64,000 nt of DNA from Isoetes taiwanensis (GCA_021234155.1 JAJEKV010000080.1:1100182-1164181); one strand, 5' to 3'; positions 11,366 through 23,622 are shown, counted from the first letter of the stretch. Notes: generated by a model not told the origin, from the sequence alone. Made by a program: numbers and translations.

Positions 11366-11976
11366 AAAGAAAATAAGCAATGAACTTCAATGTAATATTT
11401 CCTATTCAAACAATCTAAAGAATAGATCTAGCAATGAAAAGTAGCAACCAAATGCTTGCCTTTAGACAATTTCTTTACCACAAACTTATTAGCCAATAAT
11501 TCCTTAAACCATTGAAAAAGTGCTACAATAAAACAACTGTAGCTTTGGTATTGACTAAAAATATAATATCATTGACTCGATCTCCGACAGCCCAAGCCCG
11601 GCATAAAAATGTCTTCCGGCTTCTGCAACACAGAGTTAATCCAGCATAAACCTTATTACAATCCTTCTTCAGTTTTATTGGCTTCGATCCGGCCGCTATG
11701 GCGGACTGATCGAGCAACATTCGTCAAGCTTTCCTATTGCAGACTTTGAATCAAATTTTCCCCCTTTAAAACATGCTAGGTGTCATCGAAAAAATTCACC
11801 TACTAAGAATAAGAGTAATCAATGGTTCGTAACCATGGCATAATAATACCATAGCCCCTCACTAATACCATAGGTATAACCTAACTCTGCTTAGCCCATG
11901 CCTTAGATTAAATTCTCTGCTTAGCCTCTGACCTTAGCTTAACTTCCCAATTCCATGAAGACCTTCTTTGATATGT
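11366..11976. other. Probable copia LTR remnant, boundaries not seen
   Basis: By position this should hold the 5' LTR of the copia fragment, but no second LTR is available to define it. No coding frame is recognised. Confidence 0.3.
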
Positions 11977-12663
11977 TTAATTATAACATGACAATCTTCT
12001 ACAAAAAGGAATAGGACCGTTAGCATCAAATAAATCCGAAATTGTAATCAAACCTTTGTCTTGCCACAGTTTCGCTTGATCTGGGAAATTTCTGATAAGA
12101 CAGTGGGTGCTGTTTTCTCCACGGAGGTAAGGATTCCAAAATATGTTTTGAGAAAGAGAAATACCTTTCTTCCATGAATACATTCCTTTTACCTGCTGCC
12201 AAGCCATAATCCATTTCCTTATCAAAGGAGGACAGTTGGTAGGGATCTTGAATTCGAAAAAGGCTGCATCCGGAAGCAACATTTTGATGTTCCAGCTATA
12301 TGGTTTGCATTTGAGGATGTAGTGCTTAATGAGGACTGTAACCGGATGCTGAATGTTGTCAGTAATGGCCCTGAAGAAATACTTTGCTGCCAGGGCTGTG
12401 GCATGCTTCTCAATATTGATGATGCCTAACCCTCCCATGGACCTGGGTTTGCAGCATTCATCCATAGAGACTGGAGTCCAGCACTTTCTATTGCTGCCAC
12501 AAGAGATAAATCTCCCAAGAATTCCTTGTAGCTTTCTGTAGACATACTTAGGAGCGAGAATGAAGGAGGATTGATAGACATGGGTTGAGGCAAGTGATCC
12601 GTTAGAGTTACCTATGCGGAACAGAATGTAGGAGTAGTTGCTTTGTTTATTAAAAGGAAACAC
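11977..12663 (-). pseudogene. L1-type LINE ORF2 fragment
   Basis: A 228-residue open frame matches the region after the RT catalytic core of plant L1-like LINEs: MGGLGIINIEKHATALAAKY, WIMAWQQVKG and SQNIFWNPYLRGENS are hallmark stretches. The RT active site and endonuclease are absent. Tail and TSD were not found. Confidence 0.8.
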
Positions 12664-14197
12664 GAAAGAAAGTTTGAATTAGCATTTTTTAACAAACAGA
12701 AACAGTTATCTAGTATGTTGCCGCTATTACATATGCAAGGCTCCAACTGTCAATTCAACTGTTACCCTTCAGTTTCATGTCAAGGCTCCAACTATACAAT
12801 GAACATCATATATCATGGATATGGTTTTTTATATATCTATAAGTGGTATTTCTTAGTGAAGTCTGAACCATCTAGCAATATAATTGAAAATCTCATGATT
12901 ATTAGAAGCAGCAGAGGTGAAAGCAGTGGCTCTCTCTAAAAATAACCATTGGGACTTTCACAAAGAATGTGAGAGGCATGTAGTTTAGAAAATTGAAGAA
13001 GCTCCCACTCCACAACCAGCAAAAACATACGAAATAATAAGAAAAAAGAAAGAGACCCATCATATCTCTATGGTCTAGATGCTCAGTCCTTGAGCTTATA
13101 CTTCAAAAAGTGTTGCAGCTTTAGGAAGTAGAGCGGCGATTCATAACTCTCCACATTCCTTATTAGAAAAGCTATGGCACACGTTTTCAACAGTTTCTTT
13201 AATCTGATTCATTTGCAATTTTTATCAACATTAGAAGAGTCAGATTCACTTGTCTGAAGATGCGCTGTCAAGAGAAGCCCTATAGTTGCCAAAGTAGGAT
13301 AAAGGGACTCTGCCACCAGATTTGTTATAGCTCCCATTGATGGAGCTTGCAAGGACCACCAAATAATAAGACAAAGGAAAGATATCAATCAGATTTCCCT
13401 GGTCTGATCGTGCTACTAAATAAATGATCGTGCTACCAAATAAAGTCTTATTATTGTAATCTCTACACAACCGAGCTCCTGGATTTAAATCTGCACCTTT
13501 TTGCTAGGCTATAGGGAGGGTTAAACCATTCCCATAAAAAACCCACTTTGATCCTACCTGAAAAGTCATCTTCAAAATCTAGTAGAGCTGCATGCAACAA
13601 TTTTAGAAATACAGAGCAATCAAGATACTAACCTTTTCCTATTTTTTCATGCATAACCGGATCATCTTGGCAAGCAATGGAAATTTGATCAGGAATTTGG
13701 GTCTCTGCATCCATATAAAAAGGGGGTTTATTCAGTTTATCCACTATCTTTAGCTTATCTCGTCTGCCATGCTGTCTTCTAACATCCCCACTCTTCTATA
13801 TACAGGGCCCTTATTTTGCAGCTGAAGCATTTGTTAGCTGTAAGTTGTGTTGAAGAGAACCCATACGATTTTCGCAATAAATAGGCTTGCATGTATCATT
13901 TTCTAGCTAATTAAATAAAGATCAAATGCGTTGCCAATGTGAAACTCATTAATGAAGCTCCAGACAAAGAAAACATACCTTATTAGTAGCAGATGCAGAA
14001 GAGATGGCCGTGCAAAGCAATAGCCTGTCGGTCGCTGGTGCTATATGAGATATAATAGAGATGCAAGAGAGATGGTCGTGCAAGGTATGAGGAAACCTGA
14101 GAAGCAGCCGAAAAGAACTGTGATAATGCAATGACGAATCTGCCGCCATGGTGGCATCTACCGGGACTCATCAACAGAAGGATTATCTGTTCTCTGC
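12664..14197. other. Intergenic, no gene recognised
   Basis: Small open frames exist on both strands, but none has a recognisable domain. Confidence 0.4.
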
Positions 14198-14502
14198 TCA
14201 GCTCTTGTGATCTTCACCTCTGAGAACTTCAAGCATAAATTTACTGACAATCTTAGCGTACCTTTTAACAGCAGAAGCCCCAGTCGAATCCTCGTCCCCT
14301 TGATCTTCCTCACCTAAACCAATCAGGGTATAATATTCTGAAAGAGATGACAGATTGGAAGTAAGGTGCTCTACGACGTGCACGGGGTCCCGCTACTGGG
14401 CGGCCATAGCTTGAAAAGGGGAGGCTCGGAAGCAGGAACAGAAGACGAAGGACTTGCAGTCGCAAGTGGCGCCATAGCTGAGAACCTTGCCGGAGCAACC
14501 AT
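14198..14502 (-). pseudogene. WPP-domain protein (MAF1-like), frameshifted
   Basis: From the ATG at 14502 the minus strand reads MVAPARFSAMAPLATASPSS then FKLWPPSSGTPCTS and a stop. In the next frame it continues EHLTSNLSSLSEYYTL, LGEEDQGDEDSTGASAVKRY and AKIVSKFMLEVLRGED. LWPPS, NLSS and the D-x-S-G-x-S-A-V-x-x-Y-A-K segment are the signature of the plant WPP domain, which targets MAF/WPP and RanGAP proteins to the nuclear envelope. About 100 residues, shorter than the 120-150 typical of MAF/WPP1 proteins, with part of the middle lost. One frameshift near 14385-14400 separates the halves. Alternatively it is an intact gene with an assembly error. Confidence 0.65.
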
Positions 14503-14739
14503 TTCGAGCAAGGTGTATTAGACAAACGAAATACCCTAACCCCTAAACGCCGAGCTTTGCCGCTATGGCTGTTGCAGACCTTGCCCTGATCCACCATAGC
14601 CGAGGAAGTCCTAAGCTAGAGCGAGAAGACGAAAAAAAAATCAAAGGCATCTCGACCGTTAATATTTTAACTCAAAACCTGGGCCGTCCGATCTAGAGCG
14701 GATCCAAACAATACACTAAAACATTATAATATAGGATGT

Positions 14740-14950
14740 CTGGTGTAATGGGCATGCTTACAACTTGAATGGGCTTGAAATGGGTTCAATGTCTCATTGC
14801 AAAAGTGGTCATGATCATTGTATAAAGTTAGTGGGGGAAGGACCCACTTCAGCCATGTATAGTATTGGGGGCAGGTCCCATCTGGGTGTGTATCCCATAA
14901 GTGTCATCTTCTCGTGGACATTAAAAATTTTATACATCTATGCAAAGTGT
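14740..14950 (+). repeat. Retroposon 3' end
   Basis: It ends in ctcgtggacattaaaaattt followed by atacat. The signature GAC-R-TTAAAA plus a T-rich tail recurs at 16480-16515, 20993-21070 and 27480-27565. It is probably the 3' UTR of a truncated LINE, with no coding part recognised. Confidence 0.45.
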
Positions 14951-14983
14951 GATTGTACCCATCCATGTTATAAACATTTCTTT

Positions 14984-16480
14984 TCTTTTCTTTTTTTTTG
15001 AGAGAAAGAAGCTTTTTAGTCATTAATTATAGAAAACAATTACATATTGTCATAGGCATATCCAAAATGATAAGCCAAAATATTCAAGCTAATAATAATA
15101 AAAAAGTTTTAAGTAGCTTGAAAAAGCAGGAACTTGAAAATTCTGGAATTTAGCAGTGAAGATATGTATAGATCCAATGAAGTCAGTCTAGAAGTGAATC
15201 CAGAACTCCTTAGCAGCTGATCCTCTGTATGAAGATAGAATATGTGATGTATTGAACCTGGCAAAAGAAAAAAAGTCAGAAGTTATAGGAAGTCAAGAAG
15301 TGAAAGTGGTCTCGAATGAAAGGTTGGTAAATGGGGATTTGATTGTTCCCCCAGTCAACCAGCTCAATGAGTCTAACAGAGTTGCAGGTGGCCATAAGAT
15401 GGATCAGGGGTCCCAAAGCAATCATCGTCCCCTATGATAATAATAGCTCTCTGTAGAGTTCAAACTGGCTTCGGTCATTTCTCTCGCCATATCTATAAAT
15501 GAACCACCATATTGTTTGTCATTAGGTGAGTGCCTTTACGAGGAATTCTGCCCAAAGAACTTCCCTTTGTGGAACCTCGCTTAATTTATCCATTAGCTGC
15601 CCTTTGGTCCCAAATCCGTAAAACCGCCATCATGATTGAATTGAAATGTATCATTCCTGTTTCTTTCTAGTCTTGCCATTATGTTCTCTTCAGCACTGTC
15701 ATATTGGAGATCAAGCTTGAACTTGCAATTCCAAAGGTAATCTAGCAACAACAGCATTTGAATTAGTAACATGATCATGACAATGAAGTTTAAAGCTATT
15801 AAAGGCACCAGCAAAGTTTCCCAACAGATTCCATTTGTTGTCATATTTTTCAAAGATATTTATTTTTGTGAGCAAAGGGCCATCATTTCAATGTAAAAAA
15901 TGATTTGAAGTTTTATCCAAACAATAGAAATTCGATGACCACCATGAAGACACCTATTTCTGTGTTTCCAGATATTCCAAAGAATGATGTAACAGATTGA
16001 ATTCTTAAGCAAATCATTATTAGAGAGAAATTCAATAATATTTCTAGGCCTAGGAATATCAAAGATATTAAAAATCCAAACCCATAAGGTGTCTAAATTT
16101 TGACATGTAAAAATATGCTGAGCATTTTCAATTGAATTACAGCCAATGGGACATAGCTGAGAAATAACATGATCTGGTCTCGAATAAATTCTGTGAATAA
16201 GCTCCAAACAAGGAATACTTTTGTTAGCTAACAACCAAGCAAAATAGGTAATCTTAGGCTGGCAATAATTTCTCCAAATACTCTTGAAGAGCACAGATTC
16301 AAATTCAGGATTTATATTCCAGTACTTGGCAGCTTTAGACTTAGGAGAATCTTGAGTTAAGTAGGCATAAATGCTGGAGACTTTGTAGATCTTCTTTCCT
16401 CCACAAGACCAATGAATATTGCACTCAGAATTGGGATCAATTTTAATATTTCTCAAAGATCTCATAATATGATCATAGAT
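14984..16480 (-). mobile_element. LINE 3' part: RT zinc-binding region and 3' UTR
   Basis: Minus-strand frame 15860-16465 (201 residues) encodes IHWSCGGKKIYKVSSIYAYL, then SIWRNYCQPKITYFAWLLA, a zinc-binding ENAQHIFTCQNLDTLWVWIF and IILWNIWKHRNRCLHGG, the C-terminus of plant L1-type ORF2. A T-run at 14991-14999 is the poly-A tail. The 5' side appears interrupted by the insertion at 16480-17450, with ORF2 continuing beyond at 17455-17600. Confidence 0.75.
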
Positions 16481-17450
16481 AAAGATAAAGATAAATATTT
16501 TAACGTCATGCCACTAGGCAGCGTCCTAAGACATGTGACGGCAGAACAGGTGACCGAAGTCCAAAATAGAGCAAAAAAAAGGGGGGGTTGGCCCCAACAC
16601 AGAACAAAAGAGGACAAAATCCATCACTACACAATATACATACTATGGGCAAACGCCCAAAGCAAATCACGGCCGTTCACGCTGAGAAACTAAGAATATC
16701 CCAACCAAGGATTTGCAGGCCACTGGTCAAGAACAATTGCCAAGCCTCCCCGATAGACCGCCCATTTCTTCTGGAGCCTGGCCTCGCGAACTTTGCAAAG
16801 CTCGTCTCGTCGCCGAGTTAACTGGACTGGAGATAGATCCTCTTGAACCGAAAAATGTGTTCCCTTGAGGTGACTGCCATGCTGCAAAACGTAATACCTA
16901 TCTTGTGGTGTCGAGAAACGGACCAATAGATGGCGAGGTCGATCTGGCCGATGGGCACCCACTCTCTGCGCTGTGAAGGCACCTGGACGTATAATGTGCA
17001 TGGTGTCAGTAAAGAAGTGAGCCGCTACATCCATATCCGACCCCGAAGACGTTTCCGGAACTCCCACGAGGCGTAGGTTCAGCTGACGATCCTGCTCAGG
17101 CTGAAGTTCAGGCTGATGTGCGTTAGCTGTGTCACCTGATGCAGGCCCTTGCATATGGTCCTGAGCTACCTTAGGTAGGGGGGCATCCCTATCCACACCT
17201 GAATGCTGCTCCACTACTGCCTCAGTCTGGACCATCTCATCTGCGCACAATATGTGTGGAGTGTTCGCCGGTACTGGAATATCAGATAGGATTAATTGCC
17301 TGAACAAGATTTTGAACATTCGCAACACCTGAATCCAACTGTCCAAAGGCAGTACCACGGATGTATCTGTTACTGTGAGGTGGGAGGTGATATCCTCAAG
17401 TTGGGTTGTTAGAATTCTGTCAGAGGAAGTACCACCAATTATAACTTTAA
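16480..17450 (-). mobile_element. ORF1-only LINE-like retroposon
   Basis: The minus strand encodes a LINE ORF1-type RNA-binding protein: SWIQVLRMFKILFRQL, a linker, LNLRLVGVPETSSGSD, DRPRHLLVRFSTPQDRYYVL, GSHLKGTHFSVQEDLSPVQL and CKVREARLQKKWAVYRGG, ending at 16690. After the stop comes about 200 bases of 3' UTR ending gcatgacgttaaaat and a (TTTATC)n tail at 16480-16498. No ORF2 follows, so this resembles an ORF1-only element depending on RT in trans. It seems to have entered an older LINE ORF2. A relative is at 21625-22386. Confidence 0.6.
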
Positions 17451-17454
17451 ATCT

Positions 17455-17600
17455 GGCCTGCCAAATATTCCCCAAGCAAGAAATACCTTTGCTCAACCAT
17501 TTTCTGTAAATTCTAGGATGCTTCAAAGCTAAAAGTCTATGATCTCGAGTAGCCAAGTTTGGATTCCAGAAAATGCTAGAGTTGTGGCAGGACTCAATAA
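17455..17600 (-). pseudogene. LINE ORF2 piece upstream of the insertion
   Basis: Encodes SSIFWNPNLATRDHRLLALK and HPRIYRKWLSKGISCLGNIW, the ORF2 stretch that normally precedes the zinc-binding part at 15860-16465. It is now fused in frame to the ORF1 piece, giving a chance chimeric open frame of 335 residues. Confidence 0.6.
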
Positions 17601-17640
17601 TTGGATCATGTTGATAACAACTACACACACAACAACTATA

Positions 17641-18128
17641 AACAATCAACACACAACTACTATAAACATTATTAACACAAACCATTGCATTTAACACATT
17701 TTAATTAAAACCCCCCTTAAACCCCCTTTGGTTTGGGTGCATATTCACACGGGGGGTTACTCCGGGCATCGAGAGCTGTCGGATGGGCATATTTGGCCTT
17801 TGTTCCTTGATCTGGACCGTACATAGCGATCCTCGTTTGTGGGGTATGCATGTACAAGTTTTTATATACTGTATATTGAGATTTGTAAAATACTATAAGG
17901 TTTGAGAGTTTATACTTAATGGTGTTAATTTTATACATATATTGTAAATATATTTTTGGGGCTCTCGCTGCCCTACGTAACCCCCCGTGTGAATATGCAC
18001 CCAAACCAAAGGGGGTTTAAGGGGGGTTTTAATTAAAATGTGTTAAATGCAATGGTTTGTGTTAATAATGTTTATAGTAGTTGTGTGTTGATTGTTATAT
18101 TAAAAAAAATTTTGGGCCCTTCGGGCCC
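17641..18128. mobile_element. Foldback element, copy 2, perfect 120-bp arms
   Basis: Left arm 17641-17760 and right arm 17977-18096 are exact reverse complements over 120 bases, around a 216-base loop that holds no gene. Outside the right arm is an A-tract and the terminal palindrome gggcccttcgggccc (18114-18128). The corresponding palindrome is missing on the left, where the element abuts the LINE piece. Perfect arms imply recent insertion or arm-to-arm gene conversion. Confidence 0.85.
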
Positions 18129-19563
18129 TAACTAACGCAACAGTACCACTAGTTCAAGAAAATCAACTATCAAAATAAATACCCCCTTCTATTGTAAACT
18201 GCACATTGTCATGCATATGCATATGCTAGTGCATATGGTAACATGTGCTGTATCCACAAATAAGAATATTCATAGGATCAAAAACAAGATATGATTTATA
18301 ATCATCCCCGAGCTGCCAAGATTGCGAATTCTTCTCTAGAAAAACCACAATTATGGCAATGTCACAGTAGTTTTATAACAAAGTTGGGCAATCCCTAATG
18401 GTTGTTTCCAGAAGCACATAATCTGTAACATCTGGTGCAAGATCTCCAATAAATATGGAATGATGTGGATCAGAATCACCACGCCTGTCCCTATGCCAAA
18501 AGATGCCCAGTTTAACCGAAGAAGTTGTTGACAATTTGGCATTGGCATTCCATTATAAGTTTGAAGCACTTTCTCTGCTCGAATGGGTTAAAATTCAACC
18601 ACTTTTCCATTTTTATATATTACGACTATTCCATCTCTACGTTGAAAGGAAGTATATACATCTGCGATATATACAATGTTGGACCAAAAACTTCCTTCAA
18701 ATTTTCATCCGCAAGAACTGCGGAGAGATTCTCCAAAATACCCATACATCGGTATCGACACATATTCTTCGGTGAATGACTCACTCCAAATTTTACATCT
18801 AACAAACAAAGATTCCAACCTGCATTACACCAAAGGCATGGGGTTATTGCAATTTCTATAGTTTTTACAATATTACATGCATTTGAACCAACATTCCAAT
18901 TGCATGATGATGTACGGGTTAAGTGAGCCAATGCCATCGCATCATGCCCGCTCCACTTGTCAATAGCGGTATATGAAGAACTTCCTCTAGTAAGGAATGT
19001 CCTTCAACATTGGCCACCACCAAGTCCTTGAGAGTAGACCCGAACAAATGGTGTTCGGATGGCGAACTAGTTCACGAATCGCATTTTGTGGCTTTTGCCT
19101 CGTGCTATAACACGAGAACAAACTTCAATACAAATCAACCCCAAAATACTGGCCGGATGTTGAAACACAAAGACGCACCATTTTCTTAGCAATGACAGAA
19201 AGCTTATACGCCTACGTGGTTTCACTTAAAGAAGCTCTAATTTTGTTGGATCGCTCAATAAGATCATTATGTTTTGATCTAACATCTAATGTAAACATAA
19301 CTTTTGCATAAAAGTTGGTAGCAACCGGCCGGTGAGGTTACTCTCAAAGAACTACAATGCATCCCAACTTACGGTACCTACAAGATAATAACCAGGCCGG
19401 GCATGAATGTAAGCCCACAAGACACACAAGGTCGGTTGAACTTGTACAAATGCGTTCAACAAAGAAGAACAACTTGGGCGGTGAAATCCGGTCTGTTTAC
19501 TCAGATATTATTTTCCGAGAATTTTGTTGGAACACCTAGCATTGGAACACCCAAAGAGCTCCA
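18129..19563. other. No gene recognised
   Basis: The largest open frame is 18626-18937 (minus, 103 residues, with LENLSAVLADENLKEVFGPT). It is faintly armadillo-like but too short to call. Confidence 0.35.
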
Positions 19564-20199
19564 ACATCATCTTGGGGCCATAAACATACATAGCGATCTC
19601 TCGAGAAAAAGCAACGCTTGATCTAACGGCTAGTCCACGAGGGACCACAAGAGAAATATGGTCACAATCCACATGGACAGCGAAGAACGGTGGATTAACT
19701 TCGCCATGCAACCTTGAGTTCAAACGAATCGAGCTCCCCACGAGAGGCGGCACAAAAAGGAACCCTTGATCTCCGATTCATGAGATCCGGATCCATGTAA
19801 TTGCGAGAAACAAAGCCAGCTCTCCTTTCACCTTTCCCCAAGACCTTTCACCCAAAGGTAGCTTCGGCACATAAAGCTTCCACCTTATAAGGCTGTTCTA
19901 CCCTTCTATGCCCTTATGGGCTAAGTCTCGGAAGGCCTCACAAAGCACCAAACCATGGTGCCATCAAATCCATGATCTCCGACTGTCTACACCGACCGCA
20001 CCAACCGGGTCCTGAAAAGACAAGAAAGTAACAGTCCGGGCCGGAGGCCGAGGCGGGTATGGAAGCATTACCCATAGAATCCAAAGATTGACCTACATCT
20101 ACTAGAGGCTTTTCCGCCATCGAAGATCGTAGATCATCTTCTTGTCATATCTATGCCATCATCTCTTTACATCATCTTGGGGCCATAAACATACATAGC
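19564..20199. repeat. 31-bp direct repeat bracketing 574 bp
   Basis: The sequence beginning acatcatcttggggccataa occurs at 19564-19594 and 20169-20199. Copies match over 31 bases. The DNA between has no recognised coding frame. This may be a local duplication or the edges of an insertion. Confidence 0.6.
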
Positions 20200-20397
20200 C
20201 ACGGAGAAGTTTACGGCATCAACACAGGCCTCAAAGGTCCCATCCCTGCGGCATTCAACTAAGATCTCAATTATCGCCCTAATCCACACAACCCTAAAAA
20301 CAACCCTAAAAATAATGGGAGGATATTCACACCCACCACAGAAGTCTCCACCACAGGATTTGCCCCCTTTTCTAAAATCAACGGCTAAGAAAAAAGT

Positions 20398-20515
20398 GCA
20401 CTCTAGAAATACTATTTAGTACACCTGGATGAATACGGCCACCAAATCATATGAAAACCTTAGAGAAAACAGTACAAAAACAGAAAAAAAACCCCCTGTT
20501 ATAATGCTAGATATT
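20398..20515 (+). repeat. Dispersed 130-bp repeat, copy 2
   Basis: Same family as 5283-5425 and 24850-24975, with cactctagaaata, tcatatgaaaacc, gtacaaaaaca and ccccctgttataatgctag. It abuts the LINE fragment that follows. Confidence 0.75.
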
Positions 20516-20946
20516 GGAGACCTTATTCCATGAGATGATTAAATTCCTCATAAGAGGGGAAGTGTTTGAGCCTGGCCTGATCTCAGAGAAAGCAGAATGA
20601 GGAAGATGATGATTGACAGAGGGGTGCCCTTCCAAAATACTATTTTGAAGCCAATATTTGATGAACAGAGTTGCAGGATTACCCTGACTAAAAAGAGACT
20701 TCCAGACATATTTTCCTGCCAAAGCATAGCCTTGAAGTAGCAGGTTTTTGCATCCAAGACCACCCTTGCTTTTATTCTGAGTAACATAATTCCAATTTAC
20801 CATGTGATTTTTTCCCCAAATGTAGTTCCTAACTATCTTCTCAATCTGCTGATAAATAGATTTAGGAGCTAGAAGAGCAGAAGGGAAGAAAATATGAGAA
20901 CTAGAGAGAACAGAGTTTGCAATGATAGTTCTGCCAGCTAAAGAGA
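20507..20946 (-). pseudogene. L1-type LINE RT-thumb fragment
   Basis: The minus strand encodes a LAGRTIIANSVL-like stretch (20900-20946), then KSKGGLGCKNLLLQGYALAG, KYVWKSLFSQGNPATLFIKY and NLIISWNKVSNI, the segment just after the RT catalytic core in plant LINEs. Nothing remains of the catalytic core or the zinc-binding end. Confidence 0.75.
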
Positions 20947-20984
20947 GGCAGCTACCATAGTTGTTGAGTTATAAACATTTCCAT

Positions 20985-21070
20985 TCGCCGTGCCCATCCA
21001 TGGAATAGAATAGAATAGATTTTTTAATATCCACAGAGACCAATAGGCCATGGGACCATACAGTGCGCTA
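20985..21070 (-). repeat. LINE 3' end with (TTCTA)n tail
   Basis: On the minus strand: ggcctattggtctctgtgga, tattaaaaaatc and a TATTC/TTCTA tail. It matches the plus-strand 3' end at 27480-27565 closely and probably terminates the retroposon whose ORF1 is at 21625-22386. Confidence 0.6.
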
Positions 21071-21624
21071 GAACAACCCAAAACATGACCAAACATAATA
21101 GAAACATTACAAAACTTGGGCAAAATGCAGATGAAACTATGACATGGCACTTAGGCTAGACAATCAAATCAAGCTTTACATACCATCACAAAACACAAGA
21201 ACAAATAGAAATAACAATATAAAGAAGAACAATGGCTCCCGGAGGATTCACCTTTGATCAGTGTATAACCCATGAGAGTTCAACGGAGGGGTGTTTTTTG
21301 GACCATTTGTGTACGTATACTTAGGGATTAGGGGTGTTTTTAGGCACTGATCTAGAGCAATATCTATACACAAAGGGGTCAATTGCCTTTTAAAAATGTG
21401 TATACAATGGGGGGTTTTTTGCTACCCTCCGAACGCAGATGCCATATCCCTTTTATGTAAAAGTGCATCCCCCAGGCAATGGCTATATAAAAACTATCCA
21501 TGGATCAAATGGCTACTGATCCCTAATGATAGCCTGACCTCCTCTTTATACTGCCCACTTCCGTTGCAGGCGAGCTTCTCGTACCTAACCTAATTCCTAT
21601 TTCGTTTGCGGAGCTATGCTGGAG

Positions 21625-22386
21625 TTAGACCCTCTTGGACAAAAAGGTGGTCCCTTTTAGATTATTGCGCACCTCAACATATACAGCCTGGAAATCGCAT
21701 CTCTGAAATGGACTAAGAGGTGACGAGGACTGTCGGGTCGTGCTGCTCCTACCCAATGTGCAGAGATGATGCCATCTGCCTGTATATGCATCACCTGGGT
21801 AAAAAAAATGCTCCACCTCATCTGTAGCAAGACAACCACTCGTCTCCTTAATACTGACAATACGCAGGTTCAGGACTGGAGTGTGCTGATCATCCTCTAG
21901 TCGCCAACCTGTCTTAGAAGTGGGAATATTTGCCTGTCTAGTGTACAACAATTCCTCAGTAGAAGTCCGTGTGGACATGTCTACTCTGTCCACATGCGCA
22001 GGCACTGTGACAGACACTGGTGGTGACATAGTAATGTTACTTGCTGACTCAAGCACTAGCTTCAAGAGCTGTATCCAGCTTTCCAAAGACAAATGAACAA
22101 ATGTCCCTGTGATGGTGGTGTTGGATCAGATCGTTTGAATCCTGGCAAGGACTGCTGGTGGCAGGCATTCAATCTGAGCGTCTAGCTTAACCAAAGACAT
22201 ATCTAGAATTGTATCTGTCAATGCATCTATTTGCACCAAAATAGACCGTTGGGATTCAAAAAAGGGAGTAGCGAGGAGATTTAATGGTAGAATCATGATG
22301 TCCTTGTCATGTTCTTGGCTTTGCAGGTTATGTTTGTGAGTCATGGTAAGTATAGGGAGTGACCAAGAAATGTATTTTTTGTGCAA
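21625..22386 (-). pseudogene. LINE ORF1-like remnant, second copy
   Basis: Two frames (22126-22386 and 21625-22092) make one degraded ORF1: LDAQIECLPPAVLARIQ, then SLESWIQLLKLVLESA, a linker, LNLRIVSIKETSGCLATDEV and YVEVRNNLKGTTF. It parallels the ORF1 at 16690-17450 segment by segment. No ORF2 lies between it and the 3' end at 20985-21070, apart from the unrelated fragment at 20507-20946. Confidence 0.55.
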
Positions 22387-23538
22387 CTTCGGACTTCAAT
22401 ATCCTAAGGGGATTTGACTCAAAAAATATTGTCACTAGGAGTAACTACCACAAAGATTGCATGGAAGACGGCCTTTAAGAATTTTGGGAATCCTTTTGAC
22501 TTCATACAGATATTGCATTATCAGACATTGGATGTCAATAGTAGGCCCCACCCCACAAGCTTGGAACCAAAGAAATGTCTTGGCCGATAAATGTTATGTA
22601 GTTATAATATATATGAGTTTCTTCTATCATTGATCTCTGAATGTGGGAGGAAGCGTCCTTCGTGTAGAATGCTAACTTGGTATTATAGTATATTGTATCA
22701 TTATAATGGTTCTTTTGACATCGTTTTCACGTGCTTTAGACCATAAATTAAGCAACTATTGAAAGGTTTGATATATTAGTGCACAATATTTTTTAATGAC
22801 CTTGATTTACCTACCGACTTTCATATTCATGTAATTTCTACGAACTGCAAGGTAAAGAGCATGTTGTTCAGACGCCAAAAGTGGCGGTCATTATGCTAAT
22901 GCAAATATAAATGCAACGTCTAACCACTTGATATTATCAAAGGGTCATTTGCTCAACTCTGATTGAGGTTACACGTAACAAAGTTTTCAAGGATAATGGT
23001 TAACATAATTTCAAATATCTTGAAAGCATTGAAGCACATTAAAGTTTGGCACGAAGAAAGGGATGTGTTGGATCCAGCAAATGACGGATCTGTTCGATTT
23101 TTAGTTGGAAGCTTTGTGTCGATTATAGGAGCTTGTTATCTTGGATTTCACATGGTTATTAGAATTTAGCATTCCCATTAATCCTCATATAATTTTGCTA
23201 AATTGTTCAAATAGATTACTTTTCTATAATCTAAAGCAATGGTTTCCCTACATGGATTGCAAATAGTATATTGTTTTGCAACACATTGTACTTGAGGGTG
23301 GGTCACAATGAGCAAGATCCATATGTTCTTCGACATATAGACATTAGTTGTTTTGTAATGGATGTTAAACATGCTCTTCTTTCTAAAGTGACAAGAGAAA
23401 TGAGCATAGCTCTTCTTTTTAAAGTAAAGAGGATACTAAACAAGAGAAATAAGTATCGCTAAAGGCAAGCATTGGTCTAGGAAAATAATTGGCCTTTAAG
23501 TGTAGAACTCAATATGTGGGCATGAACACAATAAGGAA
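22387..23538. other. No gene recognised
   Basis: No supported feature. The open frames at 22963-23169 and 23271-23462 lack recognisable domains. Confidence 0.4.
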
Positions 23539-23622
23539 CAAGGTGCTGCGCACGGAGGGTTGCCCTCTGATGGCCTGAAGGTGTGTTTGCTTGTTTTTTT
23601 TTTATTTTGTTGTTTTTATCTT
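23539..23622 (-). repeat. Inverted partner of the 10571-10650 repeat
   Basis: Contains caaggtgctgcgcacggagg and ggtgtgtttgcttg. It matches 10571-10650 in reverse complement. Confidence 0.75.

Noticed and set aside
16690-17697. A single 335-residue novel protein
   Set aside because: The frame is a chance fusion of a LINE ORF2 segment and an ORF1 segment at a nested-insertion boundary.
18626-18937. Armadillo-like gene fragment
   Set aside because: A single weak similarity (LENLSAVLADENLKEVFG) without repeat structure.
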